A stretch of 64,000 bases of DNA from NCBI GenBank assembly GCA_021824565.1, contig JAKAKL010000045.1, positions 1 to 64,000 on the forward strand. Reading direction: 5' to 3'. A program made the translations under genes and the position numbers. Source of the stretch: Bacteroidota bacterium (lineage in GTDB: Bacteria; Bacteroidota; Ignavibacteria; Ignavibacteriales; Ignavibacteriaceae). Positions 34,940 to 43,974 of this stretch are shown here, one piece after another. The first letter of the stretch is position 1; every line of letters starts with the position of its first letter. The notes beneath the pieces are model-generated. The model saw only the letters and a program-made list of their open reading frames with translations, was not told where the DNA came from and ran no database searches.

Positions 34940-35764
34940 ATGAAAGCACAAAATAAACTACTAAATAAAAATCGCGAGGGAAAATTCGTCTGCGTTGGAC
35001 TTGATACAGATATAGAAAAAATTCCACAGCATCTTTTGCATGAAGAAAATCCGGTATTAGAATTTAACAAACAGATTATTGAAAACACTGCCGAGTTTGC
35101 CGCTGCATATAAAATCAATTTTGCTTTTTATGAAAAAGACGGCAATGCTGGTCTAACAAGCATTGCAAGAACTTTGGAATTAATTCCATCTGATATTTTG
35201 ACAATTGCGGATGCAAAGCGCGGGGATATTGGGAATACTTCGATGATGTATGCCAAAGAAGTTTTTGATTATTACAAGTTCGATTCTATTACTGTTAACC
35301 CGTATATGGGAACAGATTCCGTCGAGCCGTTTATTTTGCATGAGGATAAATTAATTTTTATTCTCGCACTAACCTCAAACAAAGGCGCTAATGATTTTGA
35401 AAAATTGAAATGCGATGATGGTTCCTATTTGTTCCAGAAAGTTATTGACAAAACTCTGACTTGGAATACTAACAAGAATTGCGGATTAGTATTCGGAGCA
35501 ACACAATTAAATGAGCTGAAAGAAAATCTTAGCAGAACTGAAAACTTGCCGCTGTTGATACCGGGCGTCGGCGCACAGGGCGGCAGTTTTGAAGAGACCT
35601 CAAAACTCTTAAGTAAAGCGCATGATAAAAGCTATATCATTAACATCAGCAGAGGAATTATTTATAAATCCTCCGGGAAAGAGTTTGCAAAAGCTGCCAA
35701 GGCTGAAATTATTTATTATAATAATATTTCAAAAAATGTTTTGAATAATAAAAAATTTATGTAG
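34940..35764 (+). CDS. pyrF: Orotidine 5'-phosphate decarboxylase
   Basis: This 274-residue enzyme of the longer (class 2) type makes UMP from OMP. It has FVCVGLDTDIEKIP, AAYKINFAFYE, the catalytic lysine-aspartate array in IADAKRGDIGNTSMMYAKEVF, and NPYMGTDSVEPF. The C-terminal phosphate-binding loops are LLIPGVGAQGGS and INISRGIIY. It lies about 100 bp after rodA and probably forms a separate unit. Confidence 0.95.
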   Translation: MKAQNKLLNKNREGKFVCVGLDTDIEKIPQHLLHEENPVLEFNKQIIENTAEFAAAYKINFAFYEKDGNAGLTSIARTLELIPSDILTIADAKRGDIGNTSMMYAKEVFDYYKFDSITVNPYMGTDSVEPFILHEDKLIFILALTSNKGANDFEKLKCDDGSYLFQKVIDKTLTWNTNKNCGLVFGATQLNELKENLSRTENLPLLIPGVGAQGGSFEETSKLLSKAHDKSYIINISRGIIYKSSGKEFAKAAKAEIIYYNNISKNVLNNKKFM

Positions 35765-35819
35765 CTTTATAGAGAAATTATTTTTCTTTTCATTAAAAAC
35801 AAATTGAGGGTAAGTGTTT

Positions 35820-36101
35820 ATGGCACAATTGTATTGTAATGAATTATATTATAATTTCCGGCAAAGCTGTTATCGCCAATACGGACTAAATAAATTATCT
35901 GCATTTTTTTATAGTCCTTCAATGCTTAAACGTTTCAACAACGATAATCTTTCATCAACACCGCGGTCTCTTGATGAAGACGAATCTCTCAATAGAAATT
36001 TTAACCCCAACTTTTCAATTACACATGGAACTGAATTAAAACATTTTTTCTCCACAATCAAAAGGGAAAGAAAGTATGGAAAAACAAATCAAGTTATATG
36101 A
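35820..36101 (+). CDS. Small hypothetical protein, overlapping next gene
   Basis: This 93-residue reading frame starts at the ATG at 35820 with GAGGGT about 9 bp upstream; a GTG at 35814 is also possible. It fills the 311-bp gap after pyrF and overlaps the DUF2851 gene by 26 bp. The product is polar, rich in Asn, Tyr and Arg, with no membrane segment and no family that I recognise. Its placement and ribosome site favour a real gene, but it could be a chance frame. Confidence 0.4.
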   Translation: MAQLYCNELYYNFRQSCYRQYGLNKLSAFFYSPSMLKRFNNDNLSSTPRSLDEDESLNRNFNPNFSITHGTELKHFFSTIKRERKYGKTNQVI

Positions 36102-37557
36102 AAAATTCCTTTATGAGATATGGAAAGGACAGAATTTTTCAAAAGACGCAATCACCGAAGAGGGCAAGGAGATAGAAGTTCTCAGCCCTGGTTTTGAGAA
36201 CAGAGAATTAGGCGGACCGGATTTCATCGATGCAAAAGTTAAAATAGGCAGCATAACTTACTCGGGTGATGTTGAAATCGATATCCTGCATTCGGATTGG
36301 AAGGCTCACGGACACTTCATAAATAAAAAATACAACAAAGTAATTCTTCATATTGTATTAAATAATAACTCAAAACAAAATTTTGTTCACACGCAGGACA
36401 ATAGAAAAGTCGACACCTTCTGCATTACGGCATTCTTGAATAATACGCTCCGGAACAATATTCAAAAAGCAATTGTTTCCGAGCGGGACACCCGGCTTCA
36501 TAAAATGCTATGCTTTGAAATAAACAAAATCGTAAATGAAAAAGAAAAACTGAATTTTCTGTACGAGCTTGGACTGAAAAGATTTAAACAAAAATCTGAT
36601 AAGATGCTTCAAAGACTGAAAGAAATAACTTATTTAAAAGAGCTTTCCATCAAAGAGCCGATTATTAATTATGATTTTGATGAAAGCTTTTATAACAGAA
36701 CTTTCACACAAGCAGACTTTAGCAATAAAGATTTATGGCTGCAGCTTATCTATGAATCAATCTTTGAAGCTTTGGGATACTCTCATAATAAAGACATAAT
36801 GAAAAACCTCGCTAAGTCAGCAAACATTTCATTCTTAAGGAAATTCCGCACCAAAGATAATTATATAGATTATATTGAATCGGCATTATTTAATATCAGC
36901 GGACTCATTCCCGACGTTGCCAAACTTCCCGATACCGAAACTTCAATTTATACGCGCAAGCTTTATCAAATCTGGAATGAAATAAAGAATGAATATGACG
37001 GCAGAATATACCACGAAACGCAATGGCATTTCTTTCAAATGCATCCGCAAAATTTTCCTACCATTAGAATTGCCGGCGGTGCGCGAATTGCTTACAGACT
37101 TATTAGCGGAAACCTAATCCCGCGATTCCTTCACAACATTGAAGACATTTCCGATATGTGGCAGCTAACGAAGGAATTAAAACAATTAATGTTTGTTGAA
37201 GCAGAAGACTATTGGCAGCGTCATTATGTTTTTGATCAGCCCGCTAACGGTGAAATTAAATTTTTTATCGGATCCAGCCGCATTGACGAAATAATTGTTA
37301 ATGTTATGCTTCCAATTATTTCGATATATCTGGATTTATTCAACAGAGAGAAATTATCCCAAAAAGTAATTGACATATATATTAATTATTATCAGAACAA
37401 CAATAACAGTATCGTCAACGAAGTTTCCTCCACGCTGCTGCTTAAAGATGCTTGGAAAAGAAGTGTTCTTTACCAGGGTGTAATCGAGCTTTTCAGAAGT
37501 TATTGTCTTCAAGAAAAATGCTTGGAATGTAAGATCGGGGCAAAAGCTTTCGGGTAA
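36076..37557 (+). CDS. DUF2851 family protein
   Basis: This 493-residue protein belongs to the DUF2851 group common in Bacteroidota and Chlorobi: EKFLYEIWKGQNFSKDAITEEGKEIEVLSPGFENRELGGPDFIDAKVKIGSITYSGDVEIDILHSDWKAHGH near the N-terminus. The GGPDF..A...I......GDVEIH-like pattern (D, E, then a beta strand) resembles a PD-(D/E)XK nuclease core, and that is an inference only. The C-terminus has a CLQEKCLECKIG cysteine cluster that may bind metal. The biological role is unknown. It is complete, starting at an ATG preceded by AAGGGAAAG. Confidence 0.85.
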   Translation: MEKQIKLYEKFLYEIWKGQNFSKDAITEEGKEIEVLSPGFENRELGGPDFIDAKVKIGSITYSGDVEIDILHSDWKAHGHFINKKYNKVILHIVLNNNSKQNFVHTQDNRKVDTFCITAFLNNTLRNNIQKAIVSERDTRLHKMLCFEINKIVNEKEKLNFLYELGLKRFKQKSDKMLQRLKEITYLKELSIKEPIINYDFDESFYNRTFTQADFSNKDLWLQLIYESIFEALGYSHNKDIMKNLAKSANISFLRKFRTKDNYIDYIESALFNISGLIPDVAKLPDTETSIYTRKLYQIWNEIKNEYDGRIYHETQWHFFQMHPQNFPTIRIAGGARIAYRLISGNLIPRFLHNIEDISDMWQLTKELKQLMFVEAEDYWQRHYVFDQPANGEIKFFIGSSRIDEIIVNVMLPIISIYLDLFNREKLSQKVIDIYINYYQNNNNSIVNEVSSTLLLKDAWKRSVLYQGVIELFRSYCLQEKCLECKIGAKAFG

Positions 37558-37558
37558 A

Positions 37559-38158
37559 TTAATTATTTCCCGTAAGCCTCTGAATATCGTCTCTCAATTT
37601 TGCGGCTCTTTCATATTCTTCGGATTCAATTGCTTCACGCAATTTATTTTGAAGCGCAGCAAGCTTAGCTTCTTTTGATTTGGGCAGATGTTCTTCCTTT
37701 TCTTCGCTTCCTTCGTCCTGTTCAGCCCGCAATTCTTTATCCGGTTCATCCGAAGGCAGGAACGAAGCGGTTTCCATAACAGATTCCGCCACATAAATCG
37801 GAGATTGAGTTCGCACCGCTAAAGCAATCGCATCGCTTGGTCTGCTGTCAATTTCATTTGTTAAACCGGAAACTTCAAGAATAATTTTGGCGTAGAAAGT
37901 ATTCTCTCTAAGCTCGTCGACAATTACTTCTAATACTGTAGCGCCGAGATTATCAACTATCTGCTTCAATAAATCATGCGTTAAAGGGCGCGGAGGTTTT
38001 ATTCCCTCTATTTCTAGGGCAATAGCCTGCGCTTCAAACGAACCGATAATAATAGGCAGCCTGCGGTTCCCGTTCGTTTCTTTCAATAAGATAGCATATG
38101 CGCCGCCGGTTGAAGGGCTGGAAGATAAACCAAGAATTTCACACTGAACTTTTTGCAA
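37559..38158 (-). CDS. Bifunctional nuclease (DUF151) with C-terminal UVR motif
   Basis: I place the start at the TTG at 38158 (MQKVQCEILGLSSSPSTGG), 7 bp after AGGAG; a TTG at 38164 lies too close to that site. The 199-residue protein has the BFN core: AYAILLKETNGNRRLPIIIGSFEAQAIALEIEG, RPLTHDLLKQIVDNLGATVLEV, and DSRPSDAIALAVRTQSPIYV. An acidic linker follows, then a C-terminal UvrB/UvrC-type coiled pair (ALQNKLREAIESEEYERAAKLRDDIQRL). BFN proteins have reported RNase and DNase activity. The UVR tail suggests docking to a partner such as a nuclease or Clp protein. It is 10 bp downstream of etfA. Confidence 0.9.
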   Translation of the reverse strand: MQKVQCEILGLSSSPSTGGAYAILLKETNGNRRLPIIIGSFEAQAIALEIEGIKPPRPLTHDLLKQIVDNLGATVLEVIVDELRENTFYAKIILEVSGLTNEIDSRPSDAIALAVRTQSPIYVAESVMETASFLPSDEPDKELRAEQDEGSEEKEEHLPKSKEAKLAALQNKLREAIESEEYERAAKLRDDIQRLTGNN

Positions 38159-38174
38159 ACTCAATCTCCTAAAA

Positions 38175-39146
38175 TTAAGCCTTAATCTTTTTTACTTCTT
38201 CGGTCAAGGCTGGTAATATTTCAAAAAGATCTCCAACAATTCCATAATCGGCGACACCGAAAATTGGAGCGTCTTTATCTTTATTTATTGCTACGATATA
38301 TTTTGAAGACGACATTCCTGCCAAATGCTGAATTGCTCCTGATATTCCGCATGCAATATAAAGAGTTGGCGAAACAGTTTTCCCGGTCTGCCCTACCTGA
38401 TCGCGGTGAGGTCTCCAGCCGGCATCCACAGCGGCTCTCGAAGCGCCCACTGCGCCGCCTAAAACATCCGCAAGGTTTTCAACAAGATTAAAGTTTTCCG
38501 GCGCTTTTAATCCTCTTCCTCCCGATACGATTATATCTGCTTCGGCGACATCCAGTTTGCCTTCTGATTTTTTTATGTCAATTACCCGCGTCTTTAAATT
38601 CGGATTGGAAACATTTCTCGTTTCAATATTCAACGCTGCTCCGTCATCACTCGAATGCGCTTTAAAAATATTCGGTCTAATCGTAACAACTTTTTTATCC
38701 GAATTAAATTTCACATCAACCAAAGCCTTGCCTGCATAAACCGGTCTTGTGAATACAGCGGTGTCCCCATCCAAATTTACATTCGTACAATCAATGACGC
38801 ACCCTGAATTTAATCTTGCGGCAACTCTCGGCGCCAGGTCTTTTCCAAAAGCCGTGTCGCCGAAGATCAAATACTCTGCGTCAAATTCTTTTGCGGCTTC
38901 GCTAATTACATCAGTGTAAGCCGACGACGAATAGTTGGCAAGCGCTTCGTTCTTAAAGTGAATTACTTTTGATACTCCGTATTTTTCTACCATACTTAGA
39001 TTTTCAATTTCATTGCCCGCTGCGACTGCAATTACGTCTTGATTATATTTTTCAGCGAGTCTTTTTGAGAAGCTTAAAACTTCAAACGATATTTTCTTTA
39101 GTTTATTTTCTCTTTGCTCAAGAATTGCTAAAATTGTTCTGGACAT
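38175..39146 (-). CDS. etfA: Electron transfer flavoprotein, alpha subunit
   Basis: This 323-residue subunit binds FAD and passes electrons from acyl-CoA dehydrogenases to the quinone pool. The C-terminal FAD domain is clear: IIVSGGRGL, GAVGASRAAVDAGWRPHRDQVGQTGKTVSPTLYIACGISGAIQHLAGM, and INKDKDAPIFGVADYGIVGDLFEILP. A strong AAGGAG lies 7 bp before the ATG. It is cotranscribed with etfB, 15 bp upstream. Confidence 0.97.
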   Translation of the reverse strand: MSRTILAILEQRENKLKKISFEVLSFSKRLAEKYNQDVIAVAAGNEIENLSMVEKYGVSKVIHFKNEALANYSSSAYTDVISEAAKEFDAEYLIFGDTAFGKDLAPRVAARLNSGCVIDCTNVNLDGDTAVFTRPVYAGKALVDVKFNSDKKVVTIRPNIFKAHSSDDGAALNIETRNVSNPNLKTRVIDIKKSEGKLDVAEADIIVSGGRGLKAPENFNLVENLADVLGGAVGASRAAVDAGWRPHRDQVGQTGKTVSPTLYIACGISGAIQHLAGMSSSKYIVAINKDKDAPIFGVADYGIVGDLFEILPALTEEVKKIKA

Positions 39147-39161
39147 GTTAAGCTCCTTTGA

Positions 39162-39908
39162 TTAAAAAATTTTTGCTTCTTCGTGAAGCAATTTTACTAA
39201 TTCCGGAACGGCGCTGACATCCGTTCCCACAATTCTTCCGGGCTGCTTTGCCTGCGGCTTTTTCATGCTTATTACTTCGATAAGATTTGAATACTCGCCT
39301 GTTTTCTTTTCTTCAATTTCTTTTTTCTTCGCCGCCATAATTCCTTTAAGCGAAGCATAACGCGGCTCGTTCAATCCTTTCTGAGCGGTAATTATTATCG
39401 GCAACTCAGATTCAACCACTTCCTTGCCGCCTTCAATTTCTCTCTCGGCAGTTATCTTTTGACCGTCGATTTTCAAATCGACAACATTTGATATACACGA
39501 GAAGCCTAACATCTCAGATGTTAGCTGCCCTACTATCGCGTCGTCGTAATCGACCGACTGCTTTCCCATGAAGACAATATCAGGCTGATAATTTTTTATT
39601 TCATCCGATAAAGCTTTAGCTATACCAAAAGAATCCAGAGGCTTATCTGTTTTAAGCAGAACACCTTTGTCGGTTCCCATAGCAAGCGCTTTCCTTATGG
39701 TTTCTTTATTATTATCGCCTCCAACACTGATCGTAATAACTTCTCCGCCAAACTTCTCTTTGGTCTTCAAAGCTTCTTCTACGGCGAATTCATCATAGGG
39801 ATTAATGATATATACTACACCGGCAGGATCGATAAATTTTTCATCTGCACCTATTTTTACTTTGGTGGCAGTATCCGGAACATGGCTGACGCAAACAACT
39901 ATTTTCAT
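39162..39908 (-). CDS. etfB: Electron transfer flavoprotein, beta subunit
   Basis: This 248-residue subunit has MKIVVCVSHVPDTATKVKIG, INPYDEFAVEEALKTKEKFGGEVITISVG, ALAMGTDKGVLL, PDIVFMGKQSVDYDDAIVGQLTSEMLG, and LPIIITAQKGLNEPRYASLKGIMAAKKKEIE (the recognition-loop region). It pairs with EtfA and binds AMP in the family. The GGAGGGCAA upstream of the ATG is one of the best ribosome sites in the window. It is the first gene of the etfBA-BFN group, divergent from clpS. Confidence 0.97.
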   Translation of the reverse strand: MKIVVCVSHVPDTATKVKIGADEKFIDPAGVVYIINPYDEFAVEEALKTKEKFGGEVITISVGGDNNKETIRKALAMGTDKGVLLKTDKPLDSFGIAKALSDEIKNYQPDIVFMGKQSVDYDDAIVGQLTSEMLGFSCISNVVDLKIDGQKITAEREIEGGKEVVESELPIIITAQKGLNEPRYASLKGIMAAKKKEIEEKKTGEYSNLIEVISMKKPQAKQPGRIVGTDVSAVPELVKLLHEEAKIF

Positions 39909-40045
39909 TTGCCCTCCTTTTCTATTTTATTTTTTGACAAAAAATATAAACATACACTCTTATAAAATCAAACCACACAAATTTGAATTTTTTATGCAGT
40001 GAAATATTTCTTTCAACTTTCAATCTAAATATTTAAATTTTTGGT

Positions 40046-40336
40046 ATGGAAAAAGAACTATCAAATAAACCTTTGCTTGAGCATGAAGTTGAGGAAGATG
40101 TTGCCGTCGGTACGATCAGCAGGGTTGTTTTGTATAATGATGATTGGCACACATTCGACGAAGTTATAGCTCAGTTGATTAAAGCGACCCACTGCTCTTT
40201 TGATGAAGCGAGAGACCGCGCTTTTGAGGTACATGTTAAAGGCAAATCAATAGTGTTTGCCGGCGAAATGAAAGATTGCTTAAGAGTATCGTCTATCCTC
40301 GAAGAAATTGCGCTAAATACTCAAATAATAACTTAG
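40046..40336 (+). CDS. clpS: ClpS-like adaptor of Clp protease
   Basis: This 96-residue protein has a flexible N-terminus of about 25 residues and then the ClpS core: RVVLYNDDWHTFDEVIAQLIKATHCSFDEARDRAFEVHVKGKSIVFAGEMKDCLRVSSILEEIALNTQI. The NDDWHTF motif corresponds to the acidic N-degron pocket entrance (usually NDDxTxxEFV). The H-x-x-G-x-x-x-V-x-x-G pattern is conserved with AEVH-like residues. It should present N-end-rule substrates to ClpA/C-ClpP. The gene stands alone before typA. Confidence 0.88.
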   Translation: MEKELSNKPLLEHEVEEDVAVGTISRVVLYNDDWHTFDEVIAQLIKATHCSFDEARDRAFEVHVKGKSIVFAGEMKDCLRVSSILEEIALNTQIIT

Positions 40337-40446
40337 AAATCTCTTCATTTCTATCTCACGCACACCATTTCAAGCAGTTAAATTCATTGTTTATGCCTTC
40401 CCTATTGTCTATATTTGTTGTCCAATTTTAAAAGCTAAGGAACTGT

Positions 40447-42291
40447 GTGAATAATTTTAGAAACGATATAAGAAACATCGCTATTATTGCCCATGTCGAT
40501 CATGGAAAGACAACTCTGGTAGATCACATGCTTAAACAAACCGGCGCGTGGAGAGAAAACCAGCATATTGACAAAAGAGTAATGGATTCAAATGCGCTTG
40601 AAAAAGAAAGAGGCATTACGATCCTAGCAAAAAATTTAAGCGTTAAGTATAAAAATATTAAAATAAATATTATTGATACGCCGGGACACGCCGACTTTGG
40701 CGGCGAAGTCGAAAGAACATTAAAAATGGTGGACGGCGTTCTACTTCTCGTTGATGCCGCCGAAGGACCTTTGCCGCAGACTAAATTCGTTCTCAAGAAA
40801 TCTCTCGATTTAAATCTTAAGCCGATTGTTGTAATAAACAAAATTGATAGAAAAGACGCACGCGCGAATGAAGTGCTGAACGAAGTTTTCGATCTTTTCA
40901 TCTCCCTCGGCGCAAACGAAGAGCAGTTGGATTTTCCATTTGTTTATGCAATAGCAAAAGAAGGAATCGCAAAAAATAACCTTGAAGATGAAAACGTAAA
41001 TCTCGCTCCTTTATTTGAAGCGATCATAAGCAAAGTTCCGGCGCCCGTCTGCGATCTTGACAATCCTTTCCAGATGCTTATTTCTGCAATCGACTATAAC
41101 GATTATCTCGGCAGAATCGGAATAGGAAGAATTCATAACGGCTCTGTTAAAACCGGAGATAATATTGTGCTTATTACAAAGGACGGCGAAAAGATCAACG
41201 CAAAAGTTTCAAAGCTTTACCTGTTTGAAAATATCAAAAGAGTTGACGCTGAAGAAGTTTCCGCTGGCGACATAGGCGCAATTGCAGGGCTTGAAGACGT
41301 TGATATTGGAGATACAATCGCAAGCCCGCTAAATGCCGAGCCTCTGCCATTTGTCGCGATAGACGAGCCGACAATAACAATGAACTTTATGGTGAACAAC
41401 TCGCCTTTCGCAGGGCAGGAAGGAAAATATGTTACCACGAGAAATATCAGCGAGAGACTTTCGCGCGAATTGAAATCAAACGTCAGCTTAAAAGTTGAGA
41501 TGACGGATTCGCCGGACACTTTTAAAGTAAGCGGAAGAGGCGAGCTTCATCTTGCAATATTAATTGAAAATATGCGCCGCGAAGGATATGAGATCCAATT
41601 AAGCAGACCGGAAGTAATTTATAAAAAAGTTCACGACGTGCTTTCAGAGCCGATGGAACATGTTATTATCGATGTGCCGGATGAGTTTGTCGGCGTGGTT
41701 ATAGAAAAGCTCGGTAAGAGAAAAGCAGAAATGAAGAACATGCTTACCTTTAATAATAACACGCGTCTTGAATTCATCATTCCGTCACGCGGATTGATCG
41801 GCTACCGCGCGGAATTTATGACCGACACAAAAGGAACAGGAATCCTTCACCATAATTTTAACGGATATGAGCCGTACAAAGGCGATATGACGCATCGTCA
41901 ACGAGGAGCGCTAATAGCAATGGAAGGCGGCACCGCATCTTCTTATGCTATGTTCAAATTGCAGGAAAGATCGGTCTTTTTTGTAGAGCACGGCACGCGC
42001 GTCTACGAAGGCATGGTGGTCGGTGAAAATTCAAGGAACAATGATATGCGGGTCAACGTTACAAAGACAAAGCAGCTTACAAATATGCGCGCATCGGGAG
42101 CCGATGAAGCGATCCGTTTGGAGCCGCCTACAATAATGACGCTGGAACAAGCAATAGAATGGATCACCGATGATGAGCTTGTCGAAGTTACTCCGCAGAG
42201 CATAAGAATTAGAAAAAAATATTTAACCGACATGGATCGGAAGAATGCAAAGCTCGCCGCCAAACAAAATGAGGCGGAAGCTATTTCGTAA
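40447..42291 (+). CDS. typA: Translational GTPase TypA/BipA
   Basis: This 614-residue ribosome-binding GTPase starts at a GTG with AAGGA just upstream. G motifs: AHVDHGKTTL (G1), DTPGHADFGGE (G3), NKIDRKDARA (G4) and SA at G5. The domain order is G domain, beta barrel (domain II), EF-G-like III and V (KVSGRGELHLAILIENMRREGYE), and the TypA-specific C-terminal domain (TKGTGILHHNFNGYEPYKG, NDMRVNVTKTKQLTNMRASG). It assists 50S assembly and stress adaptation. pepD follows after 44 bp. Confidence 0.98.
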   Translation: MNNFRNDIRNIAIIAHVDHGKTTLVDHMLKQTGAWRENQHIDKRVMDSNALEKERGITILAKNLSVKYKNIKINIIDTPGHADFGGEVERTLKMVDGVLLLVDAAEGPLPQTKFVLKKSLDLNLKPIVVINKIDRKDARANEVLNEVFDLFISLGANEEQLDFPFVYAIAKEGIAKNNLEDENVNLAPLFEAIISKVPAPVCDLDNPFQMLISAIDYNDYLGRIGIGRIHNGSVKTGDNIVLITKDGEKINAKVSKLYLFENIKRVDAEEVSAGDIGAIAGLEDVDIGDTIASPLNAEPLPFVAIDEPTITMNFMVNNSPFAGQEGKYVTTRNISERLSRELKSNVSLKVEMTDSPDTFKVSGRGELHLAILIENMRREGYEIQLSRPEVIYKKVHDVLSEPMEHVIIDVPDEFVGVVIEKLGKRKAEMKNMLTFNNNTRLEFIIPSRGLIGYRAEFMTDTKGTGILHHNFNGYEPYKGDMTHRQRGALIAMEGGTASSYAMFKLQERSVFFVEHGTRVYEGMVVGENSRNNDMRVNVTKTKQLTNMRASGADEAIRLEPPTIMTLEQAIEWITDDELVEVTPQSIRIRKKYLTDMDRKNAKLAAKQNEAEAIS

Positions 42292-42335
42292 TCAAAAGTT
42301 ACTTTCAAAAAAAATCAAATTCATCAGGAGGAAAA

Positions 42336-43799
42336 ATGTCAGCTAATGTTATAGATGGTTTGGAGCCGAAACTTCTCTGGAAATATTTTTATGAGATCGC
42401 GCAGGTTCCGCGTCCTTCAAAAAAAGAAGGAAAGATTATCGAGCATATAAAAAAGTTTGCCGAGCAAAGAAATCTGAAATATAAAGTCGATAAGGTTGGG
42501 AATATTCTCATTTCAATTCCGGCGTCGAAAGGATTAGAAAAATCCGCAGCGGTAGTATTGCAGGGACACATCGACATGGTCTGCGAAAAGAACAAAGGCA
42601 CGCAGCATGATTTCGACAACGACCCGATCAAGCTGATCAAAGAAGAAGGCTGGATTACAGCGGATGGAACAACACTCGGAAGCGATAACGGAATCGGCGT
42701 TGCGGCGGCGCTGGCAGCGGGTACCGACGAAACAATGCAGCATGGACCGCTTGAAATTCTACTTACGATAGATGAAGAAACCGGTCTAACGGGAGCGAAC
42801 AATCTTCAGCCGGGATTCATCACGGGAAAAGTTTTGCTGAATCTTGACTCGGAAGAAGACGGCGCATTTTACGTAGGATGCTCCGGCGGAATAGATACTC
42901 AAGGCGTTTTTAACATCAACTGGCAGAACGCTCCCGAAAATAAAGTTCCTTACGAAATATTAATTACCGGACTTAAAGGAGGGCACTCCGGCTTAGATAT
43001 TAATACCGGACGCGCCAACGCGATAAAATTATTAGCAAGATCACTAAAAGCTCTTGAAGGATTTGACTACAGCATCGCACGAATCGACGGCGGCAGCAAG
43101 AGAAACGCAATCCCACGCGAAGCAGAAGCGATCATCTTTATAAATCCTGCGGACGAGAAAAATATTTCACAAACACTTGAAAATTCAAAGAAAGATTTTC
43201 TTAACGAGTTTAATAAATCCGACAGTAAGCTGAATATTGAATTCCGCAAAGCAGAATCAAACAGTAAAAAAATTTTCAGCGGCGACTTCAAAGAAAAAAT
43301 CATAACCACGCTATTAGCGCTGCCGCACGGTGTTATCGCAATGAGCCAGGATATTCCCGATCTTGTAGAAACATCAACAAACGTTGCAACCATAACGACA
43401 GGCGATAACGAGCTTGTTATCGGCACGAGCCAGAGAAGCTCGATCGACAGCGCAAAGAAATACATCGCGGAAAGCGTAAGCTCAACTTTATCTTTAGCAG
43501 GAGCAAGAGTAAGCGGCAGCGACGGCTATCCCGGATGGAAGCCGAACCTTAATTCAAATGTTTTAAAAGTCTCTAAGAATGTTTTTGAAAAACTGTTCGC
43601 GAAGAAGCCGGAAATAAAAGCCATACACGCGGGGCTTGAGTGCGGAATATTAGGCGATAAGTTCCCGGGGCTTGATATGGTTTCATTCGGACCGACAATA
43701 GAAGGCGCGCATTCGCCCGATGAAAGAGTAAACATCGAAACGGTCGGAAAGTTTTATAATCTTCTGAAGCAAATATTGAAAGAGCTTTCAGCAAATTGA
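42336..43799 (+). CDS. pepD: Aminoacyl-histidine dipeptidase (PepD/M20 family)
   Basis: This 487-residue zinc dipeptidase belongs to the M20C group. Metal-site motifs are VLQGHIDMVCEKN (His and the following Asp), SDNGIGVAAALA (bridging Asp), TIDEETGLTGA (catalytic Glu pair), LNLDSEEDG (Asp) and GAHSPDER (final His). GLKGGHSGLDINTGRANAIK is the start of the lid domain, and HAGLECGIL is typical for the family. AGGAGGAAAA precedes the ATG. It is followed by a strong terminator. Confidence 0.97.
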   Translation: MSANVIDGLEPKLLWKYFYEIAQVPRPSKKEGKIIEHIKKFAEQRNLKYKVDKVGNILISIPASKGLEKSAAVVLQGHIDMVCEKNKGTQHDFDNDPIKLIKEEGWITADGTTLGSDNGIGVAAALAAGTDETMQHGPLEILLTIDEETGLTGANNLQPGFITGKVLLNLDSEEDGAFYVGCSGGIDTQGVFNINWQNAPENKVPYEILITGLKGGHSGLDINTGRANAIKLLARSLKALEGFDYSIARIDGGSKRNAIPREAEAIIFINPADEKNISQTLENSKKDFLNEFNKSDSKLNIEFRKAESNSKKIFSGDFKEKIITTLLALPHGVIAMSQDIPDLVETSTNVATITTGDNELVIGTSQRSSIDSAKKYIAESVSSTLSLAGARVSGSDGYPGWKPNLNSNVLKVSKNVFEKLFAKKPEIKAIHAGLECGILGDKFPGLDMVSFGPTIEGAHSPDERVNIETVGKFYNLLKQILKELSAN

Positions 43800-43879
43800 T
43801 TACCGATGCCTTAGAGATTTAAGGCGCAGTAATAAACTATGATCCGCGCGGAATAATAAAAAAGTTTCCGGCGAAATTT

Positions 43880-43929
43880 GAACATGCTGTCCCGATAAAC
43901 AAAGGGACGACATGTTCTTTTTTTTTACC
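43880..43929 (+). terminator. Rho-independent terminator after pepD
   Basis: GAACATG..GTCCC (43880-43893) and GGGAC..CATGTTC (43904-43917) form a 12-bp-paired stem with one 2-nt mismatch, a loop of about 10 nt, and a following run of nine T. It is 80 bp past the pepD stop and is the strongest classical terminator in this region. Confidence 0.9.
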
Positions 43930-43974
43930 CGGGAATATTTTTAATCCGCGGCAGTTATTTATTTTGCTCAGCCA

